Positions 9,372-17,461 of a stretch of DNA of 64,000 nucleotides are shown piece by piece. The notes beneath the pieces are model-generated. The model saw only the letters and a list, made by a program, of their open reading frames with translations, was not told the DNA's origin and did no database searches. The DNA comes from Comamonadaceae bacterium (GTDB lineage Bacteria > Pseudomonadota > Gammaproteobacteria > Burkholderiales > Burkholderiaceae_C): assembly GCA_014190675.1 (NCBI GenBank), contig BJGT01000004.1, forward strand, positions 1-64,000, in the 5' to 3' direction. Within the stretch, counting starts at the first letter, position 1. Every line of letters begins with the position of its first letter. The translations under genes were made by a program, and so were the position numbers.

Positions 9372-10535
9372 ATGAAACGTTATTTCAAATTTTTGCCAGC
9401 TGCCCTGCTGGCGGCCACGCTGGGCACCACCGCACACGCGGGCGGGGTCTCAGACAAAGAAATTGTCCTGGGCACCCATATGGACCTGTCAGGCCCAGTG
9501 GCCGCGGGCATGCCTCACTTGCGAAACGGCATGCAGATGCGGCTTGATGAGATCAATGAGGCCGGCGGCATCAACGGCCGTAAGCTTCGCATGGTGGTGG
9601 AAGACAACGGCAGCCAACCGCAACTGGCAGTGCGTGCTGTGGACAAGCTGATCCGCAGCGACGATGTCTTTGCCATCGTCAACCCCTTTGGCTCTGGCCC
9701 GAACGCGGCCACGGTGAAGAAAGCGGTGGATGCGGGCGTGCTGTATTTTTCGCCTTGGGCAGCCTCGTCCGTGATCCAGCAAATCTCTGGCAAAAGCCCC
9801 TTGCTGTTCACCACCACGCCGAACTACAACACCGTGATGCACAAAGGTGTCGACTGGATGATCAAAAAGTACGGTGCCAAAAAAGTGGGCTACATCTACC
9901 AGGAGGGCCCGCTCGGTGACCTGATGGGCGCTGGCGTCAAGTCAGCGGTGCAGGCCAACGGCCTGACCCTGGTGGCAGAGGCTGGCTACAAGGTGGCCGA
10001 CATTGACTTCTCATCACAGGTGGCCCGCATGAAGGCCGCAGGCACCGACCTGATCGTCATCGCCACCGTCACCCGCGAAACCGTGGGCATCATGTCCGAG
10101 GTCAAGAAGCTAGGCTGGACCGATGTCAAGGTGTTAACAGGCAACCCTGGCCGTACCGGCATCGTGCTGCAACTGGGCAAGGACACCGTGGAGGGCCTGT
10201 ATGGCGTCGGCGTCTGGAAAGCCGGCACGGATGCACCCGAAGTCAAGGGCTGGAAGGACAGCTTCAAGAAGCGCTTCAACAACATGGAACCCGATGAAAA
10301 CGCACTGTTGGCCTACGTCTACACCGACTGGTTCATCAAGGGGCTTGCCGCCGCAGGGCGTGATGTGACTGCCGACAAAGTAGCCAAGGCATTGCAGACC
10401 ACCGGCTATGACGACAAGGGTCTGATTTTCTACGGCCCCAAGAGCTTCAAGGCCAACCACATTGACCCGGAGACAGTGCGCGTTGACCAAGCCACGGGCG
10501 GGCGTTGGGTCTCGGTCAGCGACGTGCTTCAGTGA
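9372..10535 (+). CDS. Liv-type ABC transporter periplasmic substrate-binding protein
   Basis: A 387-residue type-I periplasmic binding protein. The N-terminus is a Sec signal peptide ending near 'TTAHA-G' (residue ~23). The mature start 'KEIVLGTHMDLSGPVA' and 'GINGRKLRMVVEDN' are the usual first elements of the Peripla_BP_6 family. A strong ribosome site (GAAGGAGA, ~9358-9365) precedes the ATG, the best in this operon, as expected for a binding protein needed in excess. It is the ligand-capturing part of the LivHMGF system. Confidence 0.92.
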   Translation: MKRYFKFLPAALLAATLGTTAHAGGVSDKEIVLGTHMDLSGPVAAGMPHLRNGMQMRLDEINEAGGINGRKLRMVVEDNGSQPQLAVRAVDKLIRSDDVFAIVNPFGSGPNAATVKKAVDAGVLYFSPWAASSVIQQISGKSPLLFTTTPNYNTVMHKGVDWMIKKYGAKKVGYIYQEGPLGDLMGAGVKSAVQANGLTLVAEAGYKVADIDFSSQVARMKAAGTDLIVIATVTRETVGIMSEVKKLGWTDVKVLTGNPGRTGIVLQLGKDTVEGLYGVGVWKAGTDAPEVKGWKDSFKKRFNNMEPDENALLAYVYTDWFIKGLAAAGRDVTADKVAKALQTTGYDDKGLIFYGPKSFKANHIDPETVRVDQATGGRWVSVSDVLQ

Positions 10536-10566
10536 GCGCCGCTGCTGTGATGGCGTCAAGACCAGC

Positions 10567-11346
10567 ATGAGCAGCCCGGTCTTTGACCCGGCGCGCCTGG
10601 GCCCGCCACCCGGCGCCCGGGTAGCCGTCGTCGGAGGCTGTGGCGGCATGGGCCGCCAACTGGTGCGGGCCCTGCTGGACACCGGCGTAGCGGTGGCGGT
10701 GCTGGACCTGCCCAGTTCCCTGGCGCAGAACCCACCGCCGACGCAGGTACTGTCTATTGCCATGGACGGCAGTGACGAGGCCAGCGTGGCGGCTGCCTTT
10801 GACACGCTGGGCCAGCACTGGACGGCGCTGGACGGCTTTGTCAACCTGGCCGGGTTTTTCAAAGGCTGGCAACCGATTGCTGACTTGTCAGTGGCAGTTT
10901 TTGACGAGATCATCGCTGGCAACCTGCGCTGCCATTTTCTGTGCGCCCGCGCAGCTTTGCCGATGTTGCACCGATCCGGCAACGGCGCCATGGTCAGCGT
11001 CGCCTCCACCATGGCGGTCGATGTCGTCAAGGGTTACACCCATTACGGGGCGGCCAAGGCCGGCGTTGTGGCCTTGACCAAAGGCCTTGCCCGCGAGAAC
11101 GCACCACGCGTTCGCGTGAACGCGGTGGCGCCAGGCCTGACCAACACCGCCTTTCTGACCGGCGGCACGGGCCGGGAACAGATCTTCGACGGCATTGATG
11201 CCGACAAATATGGCAAGCGTGTCCCGATGAAACGCATGGCCGAGCCGCAGGACATGACTGGGCCTATCCTGTTCCTGCTGGGTCCGGCTGCGGCCTTCAT
11301 CAACGGTGAAATGCTCATCGTGGATGGCGGCGTCTACACGCAGTAG
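10567..11346 (+). CDS. Short-chain dehydrogenase/reductase
   Basis: A 259-residue classical SDR with a modified nucleotide motif 'VVGGCGGMGRQ', 'NLAG' in place of NNAG, catalytic 'HYGAAKAG' (Tyr-x-x-x-Lys variant present) and the C-terminal 'GEMLIVDGGVYTQ'. I choose the ATG at 10567, 31 bp past the binding protein; earlier in-frame codons lie within that gene. The Cys in the glycine-rich loop is unusual but known in the superfamily. Role is probably oxidation of a hydroxyl intermediate in the same pathway as the first SDR; unproven. Confidence 0.85.
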   Translation: MSSPVFDPARLGPPPGARVAVVGGCGGMGRQLVRALLDTGVAVAVLDLPSSLAQNPPPTQVLSIAMDGSDEASVAAAFDTLGQHWTALDGFVNLAGFFKGWQPIADLSVAVFDEIIAGNLRCHFLCARAALPMLHRSGNGAMVSVASTMAVDVVKGYTHYGAAKAGVVALTKGLARENAPRVRVNAVAPGLTNTAFLTGGTGREQIFDGIDADKYGKRVPMKRMAEPQDMTGPILFLLGPAAAFINGEMLIVDGGVYTQ

Positions 11347-11373
11347 CCCAGGCCCTACCCAGGATCTCGGCCC

Positions 11374-12324
11374 ATGTCGGCAGCTGAAGACTGGGGCTTG
11401 GCCCTGCGGGGCAGCCACTTGGCGGCAGCCATCGACCGCATCACCGAACCCTGGTCGAACGCGATCATCCGCGCGGCCTTTTTGGGTGCCCGGCAGTTCG
11501 AGATGTTCCAGCAGGCACTGGATATCCCGCGCCAGACCCTGAGCCTTCGCCTGCGCGGCCTGGTCGAAATGGGCCTGCTGCGCCGGCACCAATACCAGAC
11601 CCAACCGGTGCGCGAAGAGTACCGCCTCACATCGCTCGGAAAAGACCTGTACGGCAATGTACTGACCAGCTGGCTCTGGGATCGGCGTTGGGGCGACCCC
11701 CATCAACTGATGCCAAAGAAGCTGGTTCATCGGCGCTGCAGCCATGCCTGCACGCCCTTACTTCTGTGCCCACACTGCACCGAGCCCCTGTCGCTGGACA
11801 GGATGCAACCGGTCCTGGCAGCCAGCGCCATGCCCGTGGCACTGCGGACCGAGCGAAACCGGCGCTGGCGCAAGCCGCCGTCAACTGGCGGGCCCACGCT
11901 TGAGCGTGACATTTTGGCCGTTATCGACGACCGCTGGTCGCTGCTGCTGGTGGCTGCGGCAACGCTGGGCTTGAGCCGCTACGACGAGTTTGCACAGGCC
12001 CTGGCCATCAGCAGCGCGGTGCTGGCCCAACGCCTGCAGCGTCTGTGCCTGCTCGATGTGCTGCGCAGCCAACCCGACCCGGACGATGCGCGACGCGCCC
12101 GCTACTTGTTAGCCCCGGCCGGGACCGCGCTCTTCCCCTACTTGCTCACCCTGAGCGCCTGGGGCCAAGCCCTGGCCAATGCACCAGACACCATCGCGTG
12201 GGTCCACAGCCCTTGCGGCCAAACCACGCGGGGGCAGGTGGCTTGCAGCCACTGCCGGCAAACCCTGCTGCCTCAGGAGGTGGTTCGACCGGCCGCACCC
12301 ACGAAAACCAAGCTCAACGACTGA
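11374..12324 (+). CDS. Tandem-domain HxlR-family transcriptional regulator
   Basis: A 316-residue protein made of two HxlR-type winged helices: residues ~15-100 ('ITEPWSNAIIRAAFLGARQFEMFQQALDI' region) and ~172-265 ('IDDRWSLLLVAAATLGLSRYDEF'). Each is followed by a Cys/His set: H119, C122, C126, C132, C135 and H278, C281, C291, C294, which look like paired zinc- or redox-binding knuckles. Most HxlR proteins are 100-150 residues with one domain acting as a dimer; here the dimer seems fused. It closes the Liv/catabolic run, so it may be its regulator. The last 11 bp overlap the convergent dehydratase gene. Confidence 0.85.
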   Translation: MSAAEDWGLALRGSHLAAAIDRITEPWSNAIIRAAFLGARQFEMFQQALDIPRQTLSLRLRGLVEMGLLRRHQYQTQPVREEYRLTSLGKDLYGNVLTSWLWDRRWGDPHQLMPKKLVHRRCSHACTPLLLCPHCTEPLSLDRMQPVLAASAMPVALRTERNRRWRKPPSTGGPTLERDILAVIDDRWSLLLVAAATLGLSRYDEFAQALAISSAVLAQRLQRLCLLDVLRSQPDPDDARRARYLLAPAGTALFPYLLTLSAWGQALANAPDTIAWVHSPCGQTTRGQVACSHCRQTLLPQEVVRPAAPTKTKLND

Positions 12325-13507
12325 CGCGCAGCGTCGCATCCGAGCGCAGATGCAGGTCAGGCAGCAGTTCTAGCCCCAGCCCAGGCTTGTCGCTCAGGCT
12401 CAGCATGCCCTGCTTGACCACCGGTAAGTCAGTCACCAGCTCCTTGTACCAGCCGCTGTAGAAGGCACGCACGCTCTCCTGCACCAGGGCGTTAGGCGCG
12501 TGCAACGACAGGTGGCTGGAGGCAGTCCAGACCACCGGCCCGGTGCAGTCGTGCGGGGCCACCGGCAATTGCCAGGCGTCGGCCATGGCGGCAATTTTGC
12601 GCGCTTCGCTCAAGCCACCGCACCAGCTCAGGTCCAGCATCACCACGCCGGCCACGCCGGTCTGCAGGTAGTCTTTGAAGGCCCATTTGTAGCTCAGCGT
12701 CTCGCTCGCACAGATCAGGGCCTCGCAGTCCCGCGCATACTGCTTGAGCAGGTCCAGGCTGTCCATGCGGATCGCGTCTTCATGCCAGAAGGTGTTGAAG
12801 GGTTTGAGCGCGCGCGCTATTTTTTGCGCCATCGGCAGGCGCCACAGGCTGTGGAACTCAACCATGATGTCCATGCGGTCCCCCACCGCCGAGCGAATCT
12901 TGCGAAACGGCTCCAGCGCCAGATCAAGGTCGGCATTGCTGATGTAGTGGCCGTCGCTGCGCTCAGCGGCCGGATCAAACGGCCAGATTTTCATGGCCGT
13001 GATGCCCTCGCTCAGCAAAGACTCGGCGACCTCGTCAGCTCGGTGCAAAAAACCCTCTAAGTCTTCGTAGGGGCCCTGGCTCTGGCCCAGACCCCAGTTG
13101 GAGGTGCTTTGGTTGACGGTGTTGCGCACATAGCGGTAGCCGGCGCAGGTGTTGTAGATGCGAATGTCATCGCGGCTCTTGCCGCCCAGGGCGGTGTGCA
13201 GGGGCATGTTGGCGGCCTTGCCAAAAATGTCCCACAGCGCGATATCAATGGCCGAGTTGCCACGGGTCTCGGCCCCGGAGCCACGCCAACCCAGGTAGCC
13301 GGTGAGTTCGCGGTTGCGTGACTCGATCGCCAGCGGATTCTTGCCCAGCAATTTGGGGGCGGCCCACTCGTGTATGTAGGCCTCAACCGTCTGCGCACCC
13401 ATGAAGGTCTCGCCCAAGCCGACCAGCCCCTCGTCGGTGTGAATACGTACCCAAATGATGTTGGGAAACTCGCCCAACCTGAGCGTTTCAACTTGTGTGA
13501 TTTTCAA
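12314..13507 (-). CDS. Mandelate racemase/muconate lactonizing enzyme family dehydratase
   Basis: A 397-residue enolase-superfamily enzyme. Features are the capping N-terminal domain, 'AMKIWPFD' with the base Lys, metal ligands in 'MVEFHS', 'WHEDAIR' and 'CASETL', and the second base in 'VAPHDCTGP'. Such enzymes dehydrate acid sugars or racemise; the family placement (RspA/ManD-like or other acid-sugar dehydratase) is not certain. I use the TTG at 13507: GGAG stands 6 nt upstream and the protein then begins 'MKITQVETLRL' as usual; a TTG 12 bases earlier lacks a site. It is last in the GntR-TRAP run, after a terminator-like hairpin. Confidence 0.88.
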   Translation of the reverse strand: MKITQVETLRLGEFPNIIWVRIHTDEGLVGLGETFMGAQTVEAYIHEWAAPKLLGKNPLAIESRNRELTGYLGWRGSGAETRGNSAIDIALWDIFGKAANMPLHTALGGKSRDDIRIYNTCAGYRYVRNTVNQSTSNWGLGQSQGPYEDLEGFLHRADEVAESLLSEGITAMKIWPFDPAAERSDGHYISNADLDLALEPFRKIRSAVGDRMDIMVEFHSLWRLPMAQKIARALKPFNTFWHEDAIRMDSLDLLKQYARDCEALICASETLSYKWAFKDYLQTGVAGVVMLDLSWCGGLSEARKIAAMADAWQLPVAPHDCTGPVVWTASSHLSLHAPNALVQESVRAFYSGWYKELVTDLPVVKQGMLSLSDKPGLGLELLPDLHLRSDATLRVSR

Positions 13508-13517
13508 TCTACGCTCC

Positions 13518-13546
13518 AAAAAAAACGCAGGCCAATCCGGCCTGCG
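13518..13546 (-). terminator. Rho-independent terminator after dctP
   Basis: A perfect 8-bp stem, CGCAGGCC/GGCCTGCG, with a 5-base loop, is followed on the minus strand by eight T residues. It stands 21 bp after the dctP stop. The T-run runs straight into the GGAG of the next gene, so the dehydratase would be reached only by readthrough or from a promoter within the hairpin region. Confidence 0.8.
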
Positions 13547-13567
13547 GTTTGTGATGAATGAACCCGA

Positions 13568-14578
13568 TCAGCCCCCGCGCGCTTTCTTCAGGCCTTCGAG
13601 CACCATGTTCACAGCTTCACCACCAATGGTGGGAATGTTGCGGTCATATACCGGCCGAACCTTCTGGAACATGCGCAGTTGTTCGGCCGAGGTCACCTCA
13701 TTGACCATCATGCCTTTGACCTTCAGGTTGGCCAGCGACTGTTCGTTGAGGGTGCGGTTGGCGGCGCGCTGCACTTTTTGCCCCTCCATGGCGGCCTCAC
13801 GCAACACCGCCTGCTCTTGGGGATTCAATTGGTCAAACAGTTTTTTGCTATAGAGCACCAGGAACGGGGTGTAGGCATGTCGGGTGACGCTGAGGTATTT
13901 TTGAACCTCGTTGAGCTTGGAGGTCTCGATCGTCACGAAGGGGTTCTCCTGACCGTCGATAGTCTTGGTCTCCAAGGCGGTGAACACCTCGCCAAAGGCC
14001 ATGGGCACAGCATTGCTTCCCAGGGTTTTGAAGGTGTCGAGAAAAATGTTGTTCTGCATCACCCGAACCTTCACGCCGTCAAAGTCTTCGGCCCTGGCCA
14101 CCGGCCGCTTGCTGTTGGTCAGGTTACGAAAACCATTTTCCCAGTAGGCCAGGTTGACCAGGCCGGCGTCTTCGAGTTTTTTGTTGAAATACGCGCCGGC
14201 CGGACCGTCCAGCACGATATCGGCTTCTTTCTCATTGGCAAACAAAAAAGGCAGGTCAAAGGCACCCAGCTCTTTCACAATGCCGACCAGCGGCGAGCTC
14301 GAGGTGCACACCATCTCTTGGGTACCGGCGCGCAATGCCTGGGTGGCCGGCAGGTCACCACCGGCCGAGCCGCCCCAGAAGGCGTTGATCTTGATCTTGC
14401 CACCCGTCTTGGCGTTGAGCACCTCTTGCATGCGCTTGACGCCCAGGCCAACCGGGTGGTCTTCATTGACGCCGTTGGTGAACTTGATGGTGCGCTCGGC
14501 AAATTGGGCGAAAGCCGAAGTCGTGACCAGCAGGGTAGCGGCCATCAGGGCCGAGGTGAGGGTTCTGCGTTTGAACAT
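13568..14578 (-). CDS. dctP: TRAP transporter substrate-binding protein DctP
   Basis: A 336-residue extracytoplasmic receptor with a signal peptide ('MFKRRTLTSALMAATLLVTTSAFA'-like, cleavage near residue 22) and the DctP fold; 'RVMQNNIFLDTFKTLGSNAVPM' includes the conserved Arg that binds the carboxylate, and 'GQENP' follows. The ATG at 14578 has an ideal AAAGGAGA site 5 nt upstream; a longer reading from 14629 has none. It works with the DctQ and DctM genes directly upstream on the same strand. The neighbouring dehydratases suggest an acid-sugar ligand, as inference. Confidence 0.93.
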   Translation of the reverse strand: MFKRRTLTSALMAATLLVTTSAFAQFAERTIKFTNGVNEDHPVGLGVKRMQEVLNAKTGGKIKINAFWGGSAGGDLPATQALRAGTQEMVCTSSSPLVGIVKELGAFDLPFLFANEKEADIVLDGPAGAYFNKKLEDAGLVNLAYWENGFRNLTNSKRPVARAEDFDGVKVRVMQNNIFLDTFKTLGSNAVPMAFGEVFTALETKTIDGQENPFVTIETSKLNEVQKYLSVTRHAYTPFLVLYSKKLFDQLNPQEQAVLREAAMEGQKVQRAANRTLNEQSLANLKVKGMMVNEVTSAEQLRMFQKVRPVYDRNIPTIGGEAVNMVLEGLKKARGG

Positions 14579-14625
14579 GTTTGTCTCCTTTAAGGTTTTA
14601 CACAGGGTTGAAAAATCATCGTCAA

Positions 14626-15924
14626 TCATCGCATCAGCCAGTGCATGGGCACCAGCACAATATCAGGGAACAGTACCAGCAAAAACAGCACGACGAGCTG
14701 CGCGCACAAAAAAGGCAGCACGCCCTTGAAGGCCTCGTCCATGCTGATGCGCGCCACGCCGCACACCACATTGAGCACAGTGCCCACGGGCGGGGTGATG
14801 AGGCCGATGGCGTTGTTCATGATGAACAGCACGCCAAAGTAAACCGGGTCAATGCCGGCCTTGAGCACCACGGGCATCAGCACCGGCGTGAGAATCAGCA
14901 CCGTGGGGGTGAAGTCCAGCGCGGTGCCCACCACCACGATCAGCACCATCATGACAAACATCAGCAGCATCTTGTTGCCCATGAAGGGCGCGAGCATGCC
15001 GGCCACCTCGGTCGGGATGTTCGCCACCGTGATCAGCCAGGCGCTGACCATGGCCGCAGCCACCAGGAACATCACCACGGCGGTGGTTTTTCCCGCGGAC
15101 AACAGCAGGCCATAGAGCGCCGACCATTTCAGTTCGCCGTAGATGAACTTGCCCACCACAAAGCTGTAAACCGCCGCCACCACTGCCGCCTCGGTGGGCG
15201 TGAACACGCCAAACTTCATGCCGCCAATGATCACCACGGGCAACGCCACGGCAAAACCACCCTGGGCCGTGATGCGCAGCCGCTCCGGCAGGGGCACCTT
15301 GCGGCCAGGCAACACGTTTTCCTTCTTGGCCAGCCACCACCAGGTCAGGCCAATGGCCACACCCATCAGGATGCCCGGCACAATGCCGGCCAAAAATAGC
15401 TTGGTGATGGAGACGTTGCCGGCCACGCCAAAGATGATCATGCCAATGGAGGGCGGTATCACTGGCGCGATGATGCCGCCCGAAGCGATCAGGCCCGAGG
15501 CGCGGCCCACGTCGTAGCCGGCGGCCCGCATCATGGGGATCAGCAGGGCCGCCAGGGCAGCCGTATCGGCCACAGCCGAGCCCGACAGCGAGGCCATGAT
15601 GACGGCAGCAATCACGGTCACATAGCCCAGTCCACCCCGAAAGTGCCCCACCCAGGCCATGGCCAGGTTGACAATGCGGCGGCTCAAGCCGCCCGCGTTC
15701 ATGAACTCGCCAGCCAGCAGAAAGAAGGGTACGGCCAGCAGGGGAAAGTTGTCGGCCCCCTCCACAAAACGTTGCGCCAGGATCTGGCTGTCAAAAATGA
15801 CCAGCCCGCTGGTAGCAGCCAAAAAAGCCATCAGGGTGATGCCGCACACCAACAGCGCGTAGGCGATGGGCATGCCAATTGCCATGGCGGCGAGCAGGCT
15901 CAGGATGAACACAGAGACGGTCAT
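14626..15924 (-). CDS. dctM: TRAP transporter large permease DctM
   Basis: A 432-residue permease with about 12 membrane segments. 'GGLSRRIVNLAMAWVGHFRGGLGYV' and 'SGSAVADTAALAALLIPMM' are DctM-family signatures, as is 'FTPTEAAVVAAVYSF' in the second half. I start it at the ATG at 15924, 10 bp after the dctQ stop, which places helix 1 at residue 3. It is the ion-coupled transport subunit of the DctPQM complex. Confidence 0.93.
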   Translation of the reverse strand: MTVSVFILSLLAAMAIGMPIAYALLVCGITLMAFLAATSGLVIFDSQILAQRFVEGADNFPLLAVPFFLLAGEFMNAGGLSRRIVNLAMAWVGHFRGGLGYVTVIAAVIMASLSGSAVADTAALAALLIPMMRAAGYDVGRASGLIASGGIIAPVIPPSIGMIIFGVAGNVSITKLFLAGIVPGILMGVAIGLTWWWLAKKENVLPGRKVPLPERLRITAQGGFAVALPVVIIGGMKFGVFTPTEAAVVAAVYSFVVGKFIYGELKWSALYGLLLSAGKTTAVVMFLVAAAMVSAWLITVANIPTEVAGMLAPFMGNKMLLMFVMMVLIVVVGTALDFTPTVLILTPVLMPVVLKAGIDPVYFGVLFIMNNAIGLITPPVGTVLNVVCGVARISMDEAFKGVLPFLCAQLVVLFLLVLFPDIVLVPMHWLMR

Positions 15925-15934
15925 GGCGCTTGGC

Positions 15935-16480
15935 TCAGGCTTTGGCGGTTTGCAGGGCCTTCTCGACGTCGGCCAGCCCTTCGGCTTCAACCACCTGGAT
16001 CAGCTCGGCCTCGGTGATGCGCCCGCTCAGCAAGCGGTACAGCACCCGGATGTTCATGATGCCCATCACCAGGCTGACCACATAGCCGATGCCAAATACC
16101 CAGATCATGGACAAACCGGCTACCGGCGACACATTGGTCACCTGCAAGTCATGCATTTTCCAGGTGCCAAGCAAAAACAGGCCGTTGCAGTACAGCATCA
16201 GGCTCTCGCTGAGGAACAGGCAGAATTTTTTTCCGCCCCGGGACAGGTGCTTGACCAGGGTGTCAACCCCCAAATGCCCGCCTTCGCGCATGGCCACCAT
16301 GGCGCCGATGTAGGTGAGCCAAATGAAGCAATAGCGCGACATCTCGTCTGAGATGGTGATGCCAGAGTTGAAGGCGTAGCGTAAAAACACATTGCCAAAC
16401 ACCATGATCACCATGGCGACCATCAGGATCACAACCAGCAACTCGAGCAGCTTAAAAAAATAATGGATCAGCCGGTTCAT
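15935..16480 (-). CDS. dctQ: TRAP transporter small permease DctQ
   Basis: A 181-residue protein with four membrane helices and the DctQ hallmark 'NVFLRYAFNSGITISDEMSRYCFIWLTYIGA' region, followed by 'REGGHLGVDTL'. Its ATG (16478-16480) abuts the GntR stop (16481-16483) with no gap, so the regulator and transporter are translationally linked. The C-terminus carries a ~30-residue hydrophilic tail. Confidence 0.92.
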   Translation of the reverse strand: MNRLIHYFFKLLELLVVILMVAMVIMVFGNVFLRYAFNSGITISDEMSRYCFIWLTYIGAMVAMREGGHLGVDTLVKHLSRGGKKFCLFLSESLMLYCNGLFLLGTWKMHDLQVTNVSPVAGLSMIWVFGIGYVVSLVMGIMNIRVLYRLLSGRITEAELIQVVEAEGLADVEKALQTAKA

Positions 16481-17254
16481 TCACAATCTTTCGGCGACAG
16501 CGACTCGTCGCTTTAAAGCAGCGCGCAGGGGCGGTGGCGGTTGTTTGAGGCTTGGCAGCCGGCTGCGCGAAGCCAGTACCTGCTCGATGTCTGCTCGAGC
16601 GCTCTCGATGAGCACCCGCACAGCCGCCTCGGCCTGATCAGGCAGACGGTTGATCACTGCATCAATCATGGCGCGGTGGAGCGGCAGCGCCAGAAGAGGG
16701 CCATTTTTTCGGCGCGTGGAAATCTCAAAACTGGTTCGCAGCAAGGCGCTCAAAGCTTTGCTCATTTGCACCAGCATGCGGTTATGGCTGGCAAGCAACA
16801 GGCCTTGATGAAAGCGCAGGTCGTGGCTGACGTAGTCGCCACCTTCAAAAATAGCGCTCTTCATGCCCGCAAAGGCCGCTTCGATGTTGTCGATGTCATG
16901 CTGCGTGGCGCGCTGCGCTGCCAGCCGGATCGCCGCTGGCTCAACGATCAAGCGCAAGTCTTGCAAGTCGCGCACAAATTCGGGCGTCAAGCCAGCGCGG
17001 GCCTGCCAGGCGATCACATCCGGGTCAAACCAGTTCCATTGGTCGCTGGCTTGCACCCGGGTGCCAACCTTGGGGCCGGTCAGGATCAGACCCTTAGCCA
17101 CCAAAGACTTCACAGCCTCCCGCACCACGGTTCGACTGACGCCCAACTCAGCGCACAGCAGCGCTTCAGATGGCAAGGCACCAGCGGCCCCAAAGCGCCC
17201 CAATACAACGGCCTCAGCCAGGTAGTCGACCGTATTGCCGTGGACGTTTTTCAT
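16481..17254 (-). CDS. GntR/FadR-family transcriptional regulator
   Basis: A 257-residue regulator. Residues ~1-70 are the winged helix ('LPSEALLCAELGVSRTVVREAVKSLVAKGLI'), and ~95-225 an all-helical FCD ligand-binding domain with the metal-site residues typical of the group ('DLRFHQGLL', 'HRAMIDAV'). It is the first gene of the TRAP/dehydratase run on the minus strand and faces an IlvD/Edd dehydratase across a 207-bp region with a palindrome. FCD regulators commonly respond to the sugar acid or an intermediate of the controlled pathway, so autoregulation plus control of both arms is likely. Confidence 0.9.
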   Translation of the reverse strand: MKNVHGNTVDYLAEAVVLGRFGAAGALPSEALLCAELGVSRTVVREAVKSLVAKGLILTGPKVGTRVQASDQWNWFDPDVIAWQARAGLTPEFVRDLQDLRLIVEPAAIRLAAQRATQHDIDNIEAAFAGMKSAIFEGGDYVSHDLRFHQGLLLASHNRMLVQMSKALSALLRTSFEISTRRKNGPLLALPLHRAMIDAVINRLPDQAEAAVRVLIESARADIEQVLASRSRLPSLKQPPPPLRAALKRRVAVAERL

Positions 17255-17363
17255 CCGCGGGCGCCGCCCACGGCGGTAAAAATTACGGCAGAGAGATTGA
17301 CAGCCTTTGCCGACCGAACCGTTAAAACAGCGCGCACAACTAAGTACATCTCTTCAGCATCCT

Positions 17364-17415
17364 TTGAATCAAGCCATGGCTTTGTTTATCATATGATGTT
17401 TAGAGTCGGCAGCAA
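17364..17415. promoter_or_regulatory. Overlapping divergent promoters with a palindromic operator candidate
   Basis: On the plus strand TTGAAT (17364-17369) and TATCAT (17387-17392) are 17 bp apart, a good sigma-70 match for the dehydratase gene. On the minus strand TTGCTG (17410-17415 complement) and TATGAT (17388-17393 complement) are 16 bp apart, facing the GntR gene. Both -10 boxes share the perfect 10-bp palindrome ATCATATGAT (17388-17397), a plausible GntR-family operator. Promoter and operator calls are inference from motif geometry. Confidence 0.5.
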
Positions 17416-17461
17416 TTTCGGGTAAACCCTATTAACAACTCAAATACAGGAGCGAGACAAG

